From a bacterium (GTDB lineage Bacteria > Planctomycetota > Planctomycetia > Planctomycetales > Planctomycetaceae), in assembly GCA_016124895.1 (NCBI GenBank), contig WGMU01000017.1, positions 1 through 64,000 of the forward strand: a DNA stretch of 64,000 nt, read 5' to 3'. Numbering within the stretch: the stretch's first letter is position 1; each line of letters opens with the position of its first letter. The notes beneath the pieces are model-generated. The model was not told the DNA's origin. It ran no database searches and saw only the letters and a program-made list of their open reading frames with translations. Both the position numbers and the translations under genes were made by a program. Positions 9,233 to 19,790 of the stretch are shown here, piece after piece.

Positions 9233-10187
9233 CATAGACGTGGCCGTTGTGATGAGCAGTTGCCAGGTGCAGGCTGTCGGGGCTGAGGTCCAGATCGCGG
9301 GCAGTGTCTTTCAGTTTGACGCTGTGCATCTCGTTGGCCTCGTCAGGCTTCCAGAACAGCAGATAGCCACCACCGCCCCCGCCGGACGCGGCGATGCGGG
9401 TTCCGTCCGGATGGAAGACGACGCCCCAGGCCACACCGCGCAGCTTGTCTTTCGAAAGGTGCTCGATCTGCTGCTTGCCGGATTCCCAGTCGAAGACCAC
9501 GACAGATGGATTGCCCACTCCCGCGAAGGCGTTTGAGACATTCGTAATTCCGCTGCAGGCGACGAAACGGCCATCCGGGCTGAAGGCCATGCCGCGGAAG
9601 CCGCCAATCGTCGCGACAAATGTCGGGTCGAACTTCTGCAGCGACTCGGCCTTCCAGGTGCGCAGTTGCTTGCCGGTCTTCGTTTCCCAGTGAATCAGAT
9701 TGGCCATCAGGTCGCCCGTCGCCAGATGCTCGCCGCCGGGATGAAACGCCACGTTGTAAATCTGCGATTCGTGGCCGGTCATCTCCCGGATGAGCTTGCC
9801 GTCCGCCGCATTCCACAACCGCACGAAGAGGTCATTTCCGACAGATGCCAGCGTCCCGTCCGAGCTGACAGCGATCGCACGAATCCAGCCGTGGTGAGCT
9901 TCGACGGTGCGAGTGGGCGTCGGCTTGTCCGCGTCAACCGGCCACCAGATGAGGCGTCCATCGTACGTTGCCGTGATGACCGACTGGCCAGCCTTATCGA
10001 ACGCGATGCCGCGGCCCCAGCTCTCCGTAGGAAAGGCCACCTTGCTGCCCGTCGCGATCTCGAACCGCCAGACGTTGTAATCCTGAGCGAAGGCGAACAC
10101 GTAGCGGCCGGACGGATCGAACCGACAGCCAGTCAGCGGGCTGTCGTGAGCGAGATCGTGAGCAACGTGAGTTTTAGTAACGTCCAT
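9207..10187 (-). CDS. WD40 repeat protein
   Basis: A 326-residue protein made almost wholly of WD40-type repeats with blade motifs such as DPSGRYVFAFAQDYNVWRFE, SSDGTLASVGNDLFVRLWN and HPGGEHLATGDLMANLIHWE. There are about seven blades, enough for one closed propeller. There is no signal peptide, so a cytoplasmic protein-binding role is likely. Partners are unknown. The gene is convergent with, and overlaps, the ABC ATPase gene, and is divergent from the PQQ-like gene with 200 bases between the starts. Confidence 0.85.
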   Translation of the reverse strand: MDVTKTHVAHDLAHDSPLTGCRFDPSGRYVFAFAQDYNVWRFEIATGSKVAFPTESWGRGIAFDKAGQSVITATYDGRLIWWPVDADKPTPTRTVEAHHGWIRAIAVSSDGTLASVGNDLFVRLWNAADGKLIREMTGHESQIYNVAFHPGGEHLATGDLMANLIHWETKTGKQLRTWKAESLQKFDPTFVATIGGFRGMAFSPDGRFVACSGITNVSNAFAGVGNPSVVVFDWESGKQQIEHLSKDKLRGVAWGVVFHPDGTRIAASGGGGGGYLLFWKPDEANEMHSVKLKDTARDLDLSPDSLHLATAHHNGHVYVSRMDAAS

Positions 10188-10387
10188 CGAACCGACTCCC
10201 GGACACGAATGAGGTGATTCTCCAGTGATGGTCGATGATATCCGTTCCGGCTGTCGAGGTGTGATGGACTGACGCCGGCGGCAAGTGCCATTCGTGATCT
10301 GCTCCGCTGCTGTCAGGAGACGGCTTCCGTTGGATAAACTTCCGACCGGTTCACTCGTCCGCCCTGAGGTTTCGATCGGAGACAGTC

Positions 10388-13375
10388 ATGACTGGTCGGC
10401 CACTGACGCTCGCGCTGCTTGCTCTGGTAACGGAAGTTGCTTCCCTCTCAACAGCCGCTGCTGACGATGCCTTGAACGCCGCTGTGGCACAACTCGACGT
10501 GAACCGTGGGATTATCACGGTACTCGGCCTGCCGGAAGGCGGTGCGGACGCCGTTGTCGCGTTGACGCAGCAGGACGGGCTGCGCGTCTATTTTCAATCC
10601 GCGAAGCGCGACGACGTGGCGGCCGTTCGGCGCGCAGCAGATCAGGCCGGAGTGCTCGGCGTATCTCTGACCGCGGATCAGGGGTCGCTCGACTCAGTGC
10701 ATCTCAGTGAAAACCTGGCCGACGGAATCATCGTCTCGAAGTCGGCTGCGAGTCAGGTCAGTGAGACGGAACTGCTGCGAGTTCTGCGGCCTCACGCCAG
10801 CGCGCTCATCGGCAGCCGCCGTATTGTCAAGCCGGAGCCGGACGGTATCGAGGACTGGAGTCATCCCTATCACGGGCCGGATAACAATCCGCAATCAAAC
10901 GACCAGCTCGCGAAAGGAACATTTCAGACGCAGTTTATCGCCGCGCCGAAGTTCAGCCCGATGCCCGAGCAGTCAGTCATCGCGAGCGGACGCATCTTCA
11001 AAGTGATGGGGCATATCGCGCACAAGACCAACCAGAACGAGATGCTCAACACATTGCTGTGCATCAACGCCTACAACGGCACACAACTGTGGCGACGCAA
11101 GCTGCCCGAAGGGTTCATGATCCATCGCAACACGATGGTCGCGACGCACGACGCTCTCTACATGGGCGATCACGAAGCGTGCAAAGTCTTCGATGCCCGC
11201 ACCGGCGAGATCCTGCGGCAGATCACGATCCCCGAAGAGATCACTGACGGGCAGACCTGGAAATGGATGGCCATCCAGAATGACGTGCTGTTCGCTCTGG
11301 TCGGCAACGTGGAAGTCAAAGTGGAAACGCTGGCGTCGGTGAATCGGGGGCTCGGGCACTGGCCATGGGGAATGTGGAAGGGGCACGACTACAAGGATCC
11401 GCGGACGGCGTTCGGGCACGGCCGGACGTTTGTCGCGATCGACCGGAACTCCGGGAAGGTTCTGTGGCACTACCGCGACGACGAGTTTCTGGACGCCCGC
11501 GCGGTCTGCATGAAGAACGGAAGAATCTACTTCTGCACTCCAGGGAAGTTTCTGGCGTGCCTCGACGCCTCGAACGGAAAGATCCTGTGGAAGAACTCGG
11601 ACGAGGATTTGCTGGCAGCGATCGGCCCGAACGAACGGGCTCAGCATTACATCACCGGGTACGCCACCACGTGTTATATGAAATGCAGCGACGACCTGCT
11701 GTTCTTCGCGGGCCCCCAGCGCAAGCAGATGGTGGTCGCGTCAGCAGAAGACGGCAGCCTGCAGTGGACCAACGACACTGGAAACCTGCAGCTCGTCCTG
11801 CGCAAAGACGCGGTGTACGCCGCCGGGCCGCAGAACACCTCCGGAATGCAGCTCGACTATAAGACCGGCAACGTCGTTGCGAGCTTCCCGGCGCGGCGTG
11901 CCTGTACGCGGGCAACCGGCTGCGTCGACAGCATCTTCTTCCGCGCGACCGGCGGGACGGTACGGGTTCTGACGGAGTCCAATCAGGCGCAGCACATCGC
12001 GCCGATGCGTCCGCCCTGTCAGGACGGCGTCCTGATCTCGAACGGCCATCTGTACTGGGGACCGTGGATGTGCGGCTGTCAGTTGTCGCTGTATGGCAAC
12101 ATCGGGCTGCGTCCTGTGGGCGAGACGTCAACGGCACCGACTTCAGAAAGCGACTCAACGACCCACGTTGTGCATGGTGATCTGGACGTCGCTCCGCTGG
12201 CTGCAACCGACACCGACTGGCCAACTTGGCGTGGTGATAATGCCCGGTCCGACCGGACGGCGGTTGCCATTCCCCATGACTTGACGCCGCTGTGGACCGC
12301 GACCGTTTCCACGCGTGAGCTGCCGACTGGTCCGGTTTCGGTCGGCGGTCTGACGTTCGTCGCAGACCGCACGGGCAAGGTTTCGGCGTTTGACGCGACT
12401 GGAACGTTGATCTGGACAGCGTTTACCGCCGGGCCGGTTTACTACTCGCCCGCTGTCGCCGACGGGCGGCTGTTTGTCGGCTCGGCAGACGGCCGTGTCT
12501 ACGCCTTTGAAGCAAAGACCGGCCGCTCGCTATGGACCGTGCGCGTCGCTCCCGAAGACCGCCTGATCAGCGTGTTTGACCGGCTGGTGTCGCGCTGGCC
12601 GGTAGCGGGCGGCGTTGTTGTCGACCAGGCCACAGTCTACGCGGCCGCCGGCATCACGCATTACGACGGCACATTTGTCGTCGCGCTTGACGCGAAGAGC
12701 GGCGAACTGAAAGCTCAGAACTCGACGTCAGGAGAACTCTCACAGCAGGTCAACAGCGGCATCAGCCTGCAGGGCAGCCTGGCGATCGTTGACGGCGAGC
12801 TGCGATTCCTGGGCGGCGGCGTCTATGAAACGGCGCGTTATGAACTGCCGTCACTGAAGTGTCTGAACGAGCCGACGCATGCGGTATCGTCGCAGTACCG
12901 AACTGCGTTCTATCCGTACTATCCCGAGTATGGAAAGTACGTTTCGCTGGAGGTCCAGTGCGGAGACGGCAACACGTTGTGCCACGATGCCAGTTACGAA
13001 GGCAGCATGTTCGGCAACCTGGCATTGCAGCCGCCGCTGCCGCCGGGCACGCAGGGGTTGACGAAAGACGCGGCGCGTGAGTTTCTGCGTCGCCGCGGTC
13101 GTGCGACCAATCTGCCAAAGAACCTGTGGGTCGACAAAGCCGACCGCCGATTTACGAGTTTCATCGCGACGGACAGCGTACTGGTCGGCGCAGGGCATCC
13201 GGACGCGCAACCGGATGAAGCGTTCCTCACGGCGATTCGCGTCAAAGACGGTGCTGACCTGTGGACTCAGAAGCTCCCGTCGAACGTCGTCAAAGGCGGC
13301 GCCGCGATCGATGCTCAAGGCCGCATCCTGGTGACACTGGAGAACGGCCAGTTGCTGTGTTTCGCCGGGCACTGA
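10388..13375 (+). CDS. exported PQQ-type beta-propeller protein
   Basis: A 995-residue protein with a signal peptide (MTGRPLTLALLALVTEVASL, cut near AAA-DD). Many repeats of the form A.D..TGK.LW (for example VAIDRNSGKVLWHYRD, VFDARTGEILRQI, AFDATGTLIWTAF) form two eight-bladed quinoprotein-like propellers, one from about 190 to 560 and one from about 590 to 990. No CxxCH haem motif is present, and PQQ ligands cannot be assigned, so it may be a binding protein rather than a dehydrogenase. Such proteins are common and mostly uncharacterised in planctomycetes. Location is expected to be periplasmic or extracellular. Confidence 0.85.
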   Translation: MTGRPLTLALLALVTEVASLSTAAADDALNAAVAQLDVNRGIITVLGLPEGGADAVVALTQQDGLRVYFQSAKRDDVAAVRRAADQAGVLGVSLTADQGSLDSVHLSENLADGIIVSKSAASQVSETELLRVLRPHASALIGSRRIVKPEPDGIEDWSHPYHGPDNNPQSNDQLAKGTFQTQFIAAPKFSPMPEQSVIASGRIFKVMGHIAHKTNQNEMLNTLLCINAYNGTQLWRRKLPEGFMIHRNTMVATHDALYMGDHEACKVFDARTGEILRQITIPEEITDGQTWKWMAIQNDVLFALVGNVEVKVETLASVNRGLGHWPWGMWKGHDYKDPRTAFGHGRTFVAIDRNSGKVLWHYRDDEFLDARAVCMKNGRIYFCTPGKFLACLDASNGKILWKNSDEDLLAAIGPNERAQHYITGYATTCYMKCSDDLLFFAGPQRKQMVVASAEDGSLQWTNDTGNLQLVLRKDAVYAAGPQNTSGMQLDYKTGNVVASFPARRACTRATGCVDSIFFRATGGTVRVLTESNQAQHIAPMRPPCQDGVLISNGHLYWGPWMCGCQLSLYGNIGLRPVGETSTAPTSESDSTTHVVHGDLDVAPLAATDTDWPTWRGDNARSDRTAVAIPHDLTPLWTATVSTRELPTGPVSVGGLTFVADRTGKVSAFDATGTLIWTAFTAGPVYYSPAVADGRLFVGSADGRVYAFEAKTGRSLWTVRVAPEDRLISVFDRLVSRWPVAGGVVVDQATVYAAAGITHYDGTFVVALDAKSGELKAQNSTSGELSQQVNSGISLQGSLAIVDGELRFLGGGVYETARYELPSLKCLNEPTHAVSSQYRTAFYPYYPEYGKYVSLEVQCGDGNTLCHDASYEGSMFGNLALQPPLPPGTQGLTKDAAREFLRRRGRATNLPKNLWVDKADRRFTSFIATDSVLVGAGHPDAQPDEAFLTAIRVKDGADLWTQKLPSNVVKGGAAIDAQGRILVTLENGQLLCFAGH

Positions 13376-15512
<2,137 letters not shown>

Positions 15513-15516
<4 letters not shown>

Positions 15517-15809
15517 CCAGCCGCGATCCCCCCGAAATTCGCCGCCCGGATCTCGGTGACCGGTTTCAGCGTGACCTGAAACGTTTTCGCGAACGCGAGC
15601 CCGGTCATCGCAGCTTCTGGCAATCGATGAGTGTGCTGGGTGCGGTCGGCTGGCCGATTGTGCTGCTGACCGCCGGGGGAGCGTTGCTGGGCCATTGGCT
15701 CGACATTCGCTGGGACACGGGAGTACGGCTGACGCTGATACTGGTCACGCTGGGAGCAGCGCTCGGCAGCACGGCGGCATGGCAGATGATTCGAGGAACC
15801 AGAACATGA
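15513..15809 (+). CDS. atpQ: N-type ATPase accessory protein AtpQ (AtpI-like)
   Basis: A 98-residue membrane protein with a charged N-terminal 35 residues and two hydrophobic segments (GAVGWPIVLLTAGGALLGHW and the following LTLILVTLGAALGSTAAW). It matches AtpQ by size, topology and place between atpC and atpR. AtpQ is related to AtpI, which helps c-ring assembly in ordinary F-type clusters. ATGA overlaps join it to both neighbours. Confidence 0.85.
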
Positions 15810-16072
15810 CGGACATTTCGATCCTCTGGCTGCTGGCCGGTCTGGCAACTGGCGGACTTCATGCGTGGCTGGTGTGGAGCGGTTCGCAACCGCCGTTCCA
15901 CTCATCGGTCGCGGGAATGGTGCGGCTGCTGCTGATCGGCGGGCTGCTGGTGGTTACGGCCGTCAACGGTGGAATTCTGCCTGCGGCTGCCGGCTGGGCA
16001 ACCGCGTTTCCTGTCGTGGCCGGGGCCATCTATCTGCGAAGCCTGGTCACCGGTTACCGCAAGGTCCAATGA
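15806..16072 (+). CDS. atpR: N-type ATPase accessory protein AtpR
   Basis: An 88-residue protein with three hydrophobic segments. Its identity rests on position (after atpQ, before atpB), length and topology. The second segment has an arginine inside a hydrophobic run (GMVRLLLIGGLL); a membrane arginine has been noted in this family and proposed to interact with the acidic residues of the c-ring. The ATG at 15806 overlaps the atpQ stop. This protein exists only in N-type clusters, which makes it a good marker. Confidence 0.85.
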   Translation: MTDISILWLLAGLATGGLHAWLVWSGSQPPFHSSVAGMVRLLLIGGLLVVTAVNGGILPAAAGWATAFPVVAGAIYLRSLVTGYRKVQ

Positions 16073-16108
16073 GAATGAGCACGTCCTGCTGCGAAGCGGA
16101 ACTCATCG

Positions 16109-16789
16109 ATGAACCGTATTGAGATATTTCAAGACCCTGTCGCCTTCAACATTGGCCCAGTGCCAGTGACGCAAACGATGTTGACGACAATCGGCGTGTC
16201 GCTCGGGCTGGTCGTTGTGGCCGCACTGATGCGCACGGCGATCCGCACGCGGCCGAATGGAAGGCTGGCGGCCGTCGCCGAGCTGACGGTTGACGCACTC
16301 GATGGACTGGTCGTCGACGTTGTTGGACGACGTGTGCCCTGGCTGACGGTTTTCTCCGGCAGCCTGTTCCTCTTCATCGCGACTTGCAACCTCAGCGGCC
16401 AGCTTCCCGGAGTGCGGCCGCCAACAGCGAATCTCGCCACAACGTCCGCTCTGGCAATTGTCGTCTTCGTGACCGTCCCGGCAGCGGGGATCGTTTCGCG
16501 CGGACCGGTCGGGTACTTCAGTCACTACCTCAAGCCGAATCCGCTGCTGCTGCCGCTGCATCTGATTTCGGAAGTCTCGCGGACATTCGCCCTCTCGATG
16601 CGACTGTTCGGCAACATGATGTCCGGACACCTCATTGTGGCACTGCTGGTGGCCCTGGCAGGAATCCTCGTACCAATGCCGCTGATGGCACTCGATCTGC
16701 TGATTGGTTTGCTTCAGGCCTACATCTTCGTACTGCTGAGCACCGTTTATGTCGGGGCAGCACTGCGAACAGCGACAGGAGAAGAATGA
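16109..16789 (+). CDS. atpB: N-type Fo ATPase subunit a
   Basis: A 226-residue polytopic a subunit forming the ion half-channels. The key arginine lies in SMRLFGNMMSGHL, preceded by LHLISEVSRTFAL, both typical of subunit a helix 4/5. PWLTVFSGSLFLFIATCNLSG is the usual middle segment. It starts 36 bases after atpR, the first real gap in the cluster, and its stop overlaps the atpE start. A plain ribosome binding site is not obvious. Confidence 0.93.
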   Translation: MNRIEIFQDPVAFNIGPVPVTQTMLTTIGVSLGLVVVAALMRTAIRTRPNGRLAAVAELTVDALDGLVVDVVGRRVPWLTVFSGSLFLFIATCNLSGQLPGVRPPTANLATTSALAIVVFVTVPAAGIVSRGPVGYFSHYLKPNPLLLPLHLISEVSRTFALSMRLFGNMMSGHLIVALLVALAGILVPMPLMALDLLIGLLQAYIFVLLSTVYVGAALRTATGEE

Positions 16790-17055
16790 TGACACCCGAA
16801 GGCTGGCAGGCATTGACGGCGATTACGTCACTTGTCGTCGCCGGAATTACCACCGCTCTGGGCGCCGTTGGTGCAGCATTCGGCGAAAGCCGCATCGGCG
16901 TCGCCGCAATGGACGCCATGGCCAGGCAGCCGGACGAGTCAGCGTCAATCACACGCAACCTGTTCGTCAGCCTTGCGATGGTCGAGTCCACCGCAATCTT
17001 CTGCCTGGTCATCGGCCTGATTCTGCTGTTTGCGAATCCGTTTGTTTCGGGTTAG
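16786..17055 (+). CDS. atpE: N-type Fo ATPase subunit c
   Basis: An 89-residue hairpin of two transmembrane helices around the polar loop ARQPDES. The ion-carrying site in helix 2 is E67-S68-T69 (AMVESTAIFC). Helix 1 has E34 (AAFGESRIG), which aligns with Q32 of the Ilyobacter tartaricus Na+ enzyme when the ARQP loops are matched; the E34-E67 spacing of 33 equals Q32-E65 there. Tyr70 of that enzyme is F72 here. Na+ binding is therefore possible, but an N-type enzyme from Burkholderia pseudomallei with two carboxylates has been reported to be H+ specific, so the coupling ion is open. The start could be 16786 or the next ATG at 16789. Confidence 0.93.
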   Translation: MMTPEGWQALTAITSLVVAGITTALGAVGAAFGESRIGVAAMDAMARQPDESASITRNLFVSLAMVESTAIFCLVIGLILLFANPFVSG

Positions 17056-17094
17056 CCAGTTAAGACAGCCGGAATCCCTTCCACGAGCCCATTT

Positions 17095-17850
17095 GTGAAT
17101 CCAACGCTGACGACATTTCTGTTCGAGGTCGTGAATTTCCTGCTGCTGGCAGGAGTCCTCGGCTGGCTGCTGTTTCGCCCGGTGCGGGACGCGCTTGAGA
17201 AGCGTCGCGCCGATCTGCAGCAGCAGGCCGACGCCGCTCAGCACGATCGCTATGCAGCGGCACAACTGCTCGACCAGGCGCAGCAGCGACACACCGAACT
17301 CGACAGCGAACTTGAGCAGCGGCGAACTGCCGCTCGCGAAGCTGCTCAGCGGGAAGCCGACGCAATCGTGTCAGCAGCGCGTGAACAGGCGACGCGAGAG
17401 GTCGCGGCAGCCCGGCATCGTGTGGCGCATATGGAGCAATCTCAGGCAGAACGGCTGTCGGAGGTCATCGCGGAAGTCAGCGTGCAAGCGGTCAAACGTC
17501 TGCTGCGGCAGATCAACGGACCGGAACTGCAGGCCGCGTTCGTGCGTGAAGCGTGTCGCGAAATCGAAGCGTTCGACAGCAATGCGCTGGCTCCGGTGCT
17601 GATCGAATCCGCGGAAGAACTCGATGCTGAGCAGCGGCAGGCGCTGCAGAAATCACTGGGCTCTGCCGGGACGGCGGCCGAATTTCGACTCGTCCCGGAA
17701 CTCAAAGCCGGACTGCGAGTCGCAACGAACCGCGGACTGGTGGATATTTCGGCCTCGGGTCTGGCTGGGTTCGCCGGTCGCACTCTGAGGCGACGGTTGA
17801 GCAAACCGGAACAGGACCGTGCGGAAAGAGAATCAAAGAATGAAGCCTGA
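17095..17850 (+). CDS. atpF: N-type ATPase subunit b with delta-like C-terminal extension
   Basis: A 251-residue stalk subunit starting with GTG at 17095. Residues 5-27 form the single membrane helix (TFLFEVVNFLLLAGVLGWLL), 28-160 a long charged coiled coil. Residues about 163-235 (LDAEQRQALQKSL, then LVPELKAGLRVATNRGLVD) resemble the C-terminal domain of subunit delta/OSCP, which usually follows b as a separate gene. No atpH is present here, and N-type clusters lack one, so this tail may attach the stalk to the F1 head. It lies 39 bases after atpE. A 199-base gap follows before atpA. Confidence 0.9.
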   Translation: MNPTLTTFLFEVVNFLLLAGVLGWLLFRPVRDALEKRRADLQQQADAAQHDRYAAAQLLDQAQQRHTELDSELEQRRTAAREAAQREADAIVSAAREQATREVAAARHRVAHMEQSQAERLSEVIAEVSVQAVKRLLRQINGPELQAAFVREACREIEAFDSNALAPVLIESAEELDAEQRQALQKSLGSAGTAAEFRLVPELKAGLRVATNRGLVDISASGLAGFAGRTLRRRLSKPEQDRAERESKNEA

Positions 17851-17928
17851 ATGACCTGCGACCACTCGTAGGGCACGACCCTCACGCACAAGTGCAGCAA
17901 CAGGATCCTAAACAGAAGGAAACGAAGA

Positions 17929-18057
17929 ATGAGCCAGTCACTCTTCGCTGCCTTCAGTTCAGACAGAACCTGTCGTAAGCCATCCCGGCAAACAGTTCTG
18001 TCTGAGTTGCAGGCAGGACTGGGAGTCCTTTCCCCACGAAAGAACGCCGATGACTGA
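17929..18057 (+). CDS. small frame upstream of and overlapping atpA (42 aa, possible leader peptide)
   Basis: An ATG at 17929 preceded by a strong purine-rich site (AGAAGGAAACGAAG) opens a 42-codon frame starting MSQSLFAAFSSDRTCRK and ending at a TGA at 18055-18057, eight bases inside the atpA start region. atpA itself has only a weak ribosome binding site, so ribosomes finishing this frame could restart at atpA. The peptide resembles no known family. The frame covers both arms of the hairpin at 17955-18009. A chance frame is possible, but the signal quality and overlap argue for translation. Confidence 0.45.
   Translation: MSQSLFAAFSSDRTCRKPSRQTVLSELQAGLGVLSPRKNADD
17955..18009 (+). promoter_or_regulatory. 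15-bp hairpin in the atpF-atpA interval
   Basis: CAGTTCAGACAGAAC at 17955-17969 pairs with GTTCTGTCTGAGTTG at 17995-18009: thirteen Watson-Crick and two G-U pairs with a 25-base loop. It ends 40 bases before atpA and lies wholly within the small frame 17929-18057. It could be an RNA processing site, attenuator or translation control element. There is no T-run after it, so a simple terminator is unlikely. Confidence 0.55.
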
Positions 18058-19540
18058 CGCCGCAGGACTCACGGACTCAGTCAGGCAGGCCGGATCTCTG
18101 CTGGATCTGACCGAAGGCTTTCGTGCCCGAGGGGTGATCCGTCGAGTCGGCGACGGTGTTGCCTGGATCGTCGGACTCGAAAACGTTGGCTTCGAGGAAC
18201 TGCTCGAATTTGATTCCGGCGCGACTGGACTGGCCTACGATCTCGATCCGCAGGGAACCGGAGCGATTCTTCTGAGTGGAGCCGAAAGCGTCCGGTCCGG
18301 AGAGGGCGTCGTCGGTGTCGGTTGCCTGCCGTCGCTGCCGGTCGGTCGTGAGACGCTCGGCCGAATCATTGATCCGCTGGGCAATCCACTCGACGACGGC
18401 CCTGCGCTGAGTGACCACGAGCGGTTACCGCTGTTTCGGCCCGCTCCCGAATTCATCGATCGCAAAGGCGTCGATCAGCCACTGCAGACCGGCATCATGG
18501 TCATCGACGCCGCCATCCCGATTGGCCGCGGGCAGCGGGAACTGATCATCGGAGACCGCAACACAGGGAAGTCGGCGCTGGCTCTCGACATCATCGCGAA
18601 TCAGAAGCCGGGCGATGTGGCCTGCGTTTACGTCAGCATCGGACAACCAATCTCGCGAGTGCTGGCGCTGCAGGAGGCTTTGCAGAAGGCCGGCTGTCTG
18701 GACAACACGGCAATCGTCGCGGCCGATGCTTCGATGGCTCCTGGATTGCAGTATCTCGCTCCGTACGCGGGAGCATCGGTTGCTGAGTCGTTTCGCGAAC
18801 GAGGCGAACACGCACTCGTTATCTACGACGACCTGACGAAGCACGCGGACGCGTATCGCGAACTCGCGCTGCTGCTCGATCGTCCGCCGGGGCGCGAAGC
18901 GTTTCCGGGGGACATTTTTTATGTTCACGCGGAATTGCTCGAACGAGCTGCCGTGCGTCGTGACGACCGCGGAGGTGGATCGGTGACAACACTGCCAATC
19001 GTCGAAACCACCGACAGCGACATCTCGGGCTACATTCCGACGAACCTGATCTCGATCACTGACGGCCAGATCTATCTCGACACCGCCCGGTTCGAACGCA
19101 ACCAGCGACCGGCTGTCGATATTGGCCGCAGCGTTTCGCGGATTGGTTCGGCAGCTCAGTCACCGGCCATGAAAGCAGCGTCGCGTAATTTGCGGATTCT
19201 GATGTCACGGTTTGAAGCGCTCGAAGCTTTGACCCGCGTCGGCCTGGACGTCGATGCTTCGACGCAGGCGACGATCGATCGCGGGCAGACAATGCGCGGG
19301 CTGCTCAAACAGAAACGATTTGCCGGACGATCGATTGGTGAGCAGGTTGTGCTGCTGACGGCCGTCAGCGAAGCCGGCATGAGCGGAGGACCGCCACCTG
19401 ATATTTCGCACTGGAAGGACCGGGTTCTGGAAGCGGCTCGCGGCAAAGAGCCGGACCTGATGAACGAACTCGATCAGGGCCACCTGCCAGACGGCTGGCA
19501 GGACTCGTTGCTGAAAGCGATTCACGCGGCCGGTGATTAA
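18050..19540 (+). CDS. atpA: N-type F1 ATPase subunit alpha
   Basis: A 496-residue alpha subunit. The nucleotide-binding loop is GDRNTGKS at 168-175, followed by VYVSIGQPISRVLALQEAL, YDDLTKHADAYRELALLLDR and GGSVTTLPIVETTDSDISGY, all typical of F1-alpha. The N-terminus (RGVIRRVGDGVAWIVGLENV) is the usual barrel. It pairs with AtpD in the head and closes the plus-strand cluster. The next expected gene, atpG, is on the other strand beyond a repeat element. Confidence 0.95.
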   Translation: MTDAAGLTDSVRQAGSLLDLTEGFRARGVIRRVGDGVAWIVGLENVGFEELLEFDSGATGLAYDLDPQGTGAILLSGAESVRSGEGVVGVGCLPSLPVGRETLGRIIDPLGNPLDDGPALSDHERLPLFRPAPEFIDRKGVDQPLQTGIMVIDAAIPIGRGQRELIIGDRNTGKSALALDIIANQKPGDVACVYVSIGQPISRVLALQEALQKAGCLDNTAIVAADASMAPGLQYLAPYAGASVAESFRERGEHALVIYDDLTKHADAYRELALLLDRPPGREAFPGDIFYVHAELLERAAVRRDDRGGGSVTTLPIVETTDSDISGYIPTNLISITDGQIYLDTARFERNQRPAVDIGRSVSRIGSAAQSPAMKAASRNLRILMSRFEALEALTRVGLDVDASTQATIDRGQTMRGLLKQKRFAGRSIGEQVVLLTAVSEAGMSGGPPPDISHWKDRVLEAARGKEPDLMNELDQGHLPDGWQDSLLKAIHAAGD

Positions 19541-19588
19541 CGCGGCAAACGGATCTCCAGAGTGTCCGGCTGCCCGAATACGAACTGC

Positions 19589-19779
19589 TTAATTCGACAG
19601 CGCCACTTTCGGTCGCGATACAAGCACGAAGCGCAAGCAAGTGAGCAATACAAGCACGAAGCGCAAGCAAGTGAGCAATACAAGCACGAAGCGCAAGCGA
19701 GTGAGCAAGTGACGTGACGTCAAACGCGCTGCGAGCCTGTCTCCTCGCACATTTCGCCAAAGTGGCGCTGTCCAGTTAA
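19589..19779. mobile_element. MITE-like element with inverted ends around tandem repeats
   Basis: The segment is bounded by inverted repeats at 19589-19609 and 19759-19779 that match in 19 of 21 positions (core GACAGCGCCACTTT and its complement) and begin and end with TTAA. Inside are three 30-bp direct repeats. It fills the gap between the convergent atpA and atpG ends almost exactly, starting 48 bases after atpA and ending 11 bases before the atpG stop. It has no transposase and no plausible gene. It may be a non-autonomous mobile element or a bidirectional terminator. Confidence 0.55.
19621..19710. repeat. three tandem 30-bp repeats
   Basis: Units at 19621-19650, 19651-19680 and 19681-19710; the first two are identical and the third differs by one A to G in the middle and two bases at the end. 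The core AAGCGCAAGCRAGTGA is of a type seen widely in gaps of planctomycete genomes. There are no spacers, so it is not a CRISPR array. Because 30 is divisible by three, the repeats produce long false frames. Confidence 0.9.
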
Positions 19780-19790
19780 CAGGCAGACGC

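Noticed and set aside
19621-19710. Possible small CRISPR array
   Set aside because: The 30-bp units touch each other with no spacers between them, and no cas gene is in the window.
19365-19760. 131-codon minus-strand frame with a repeated LLALRACIA sequence
   Set aside because: It is produced by the 30-bp tandem repeats and the antisense of atpA; no coding support.
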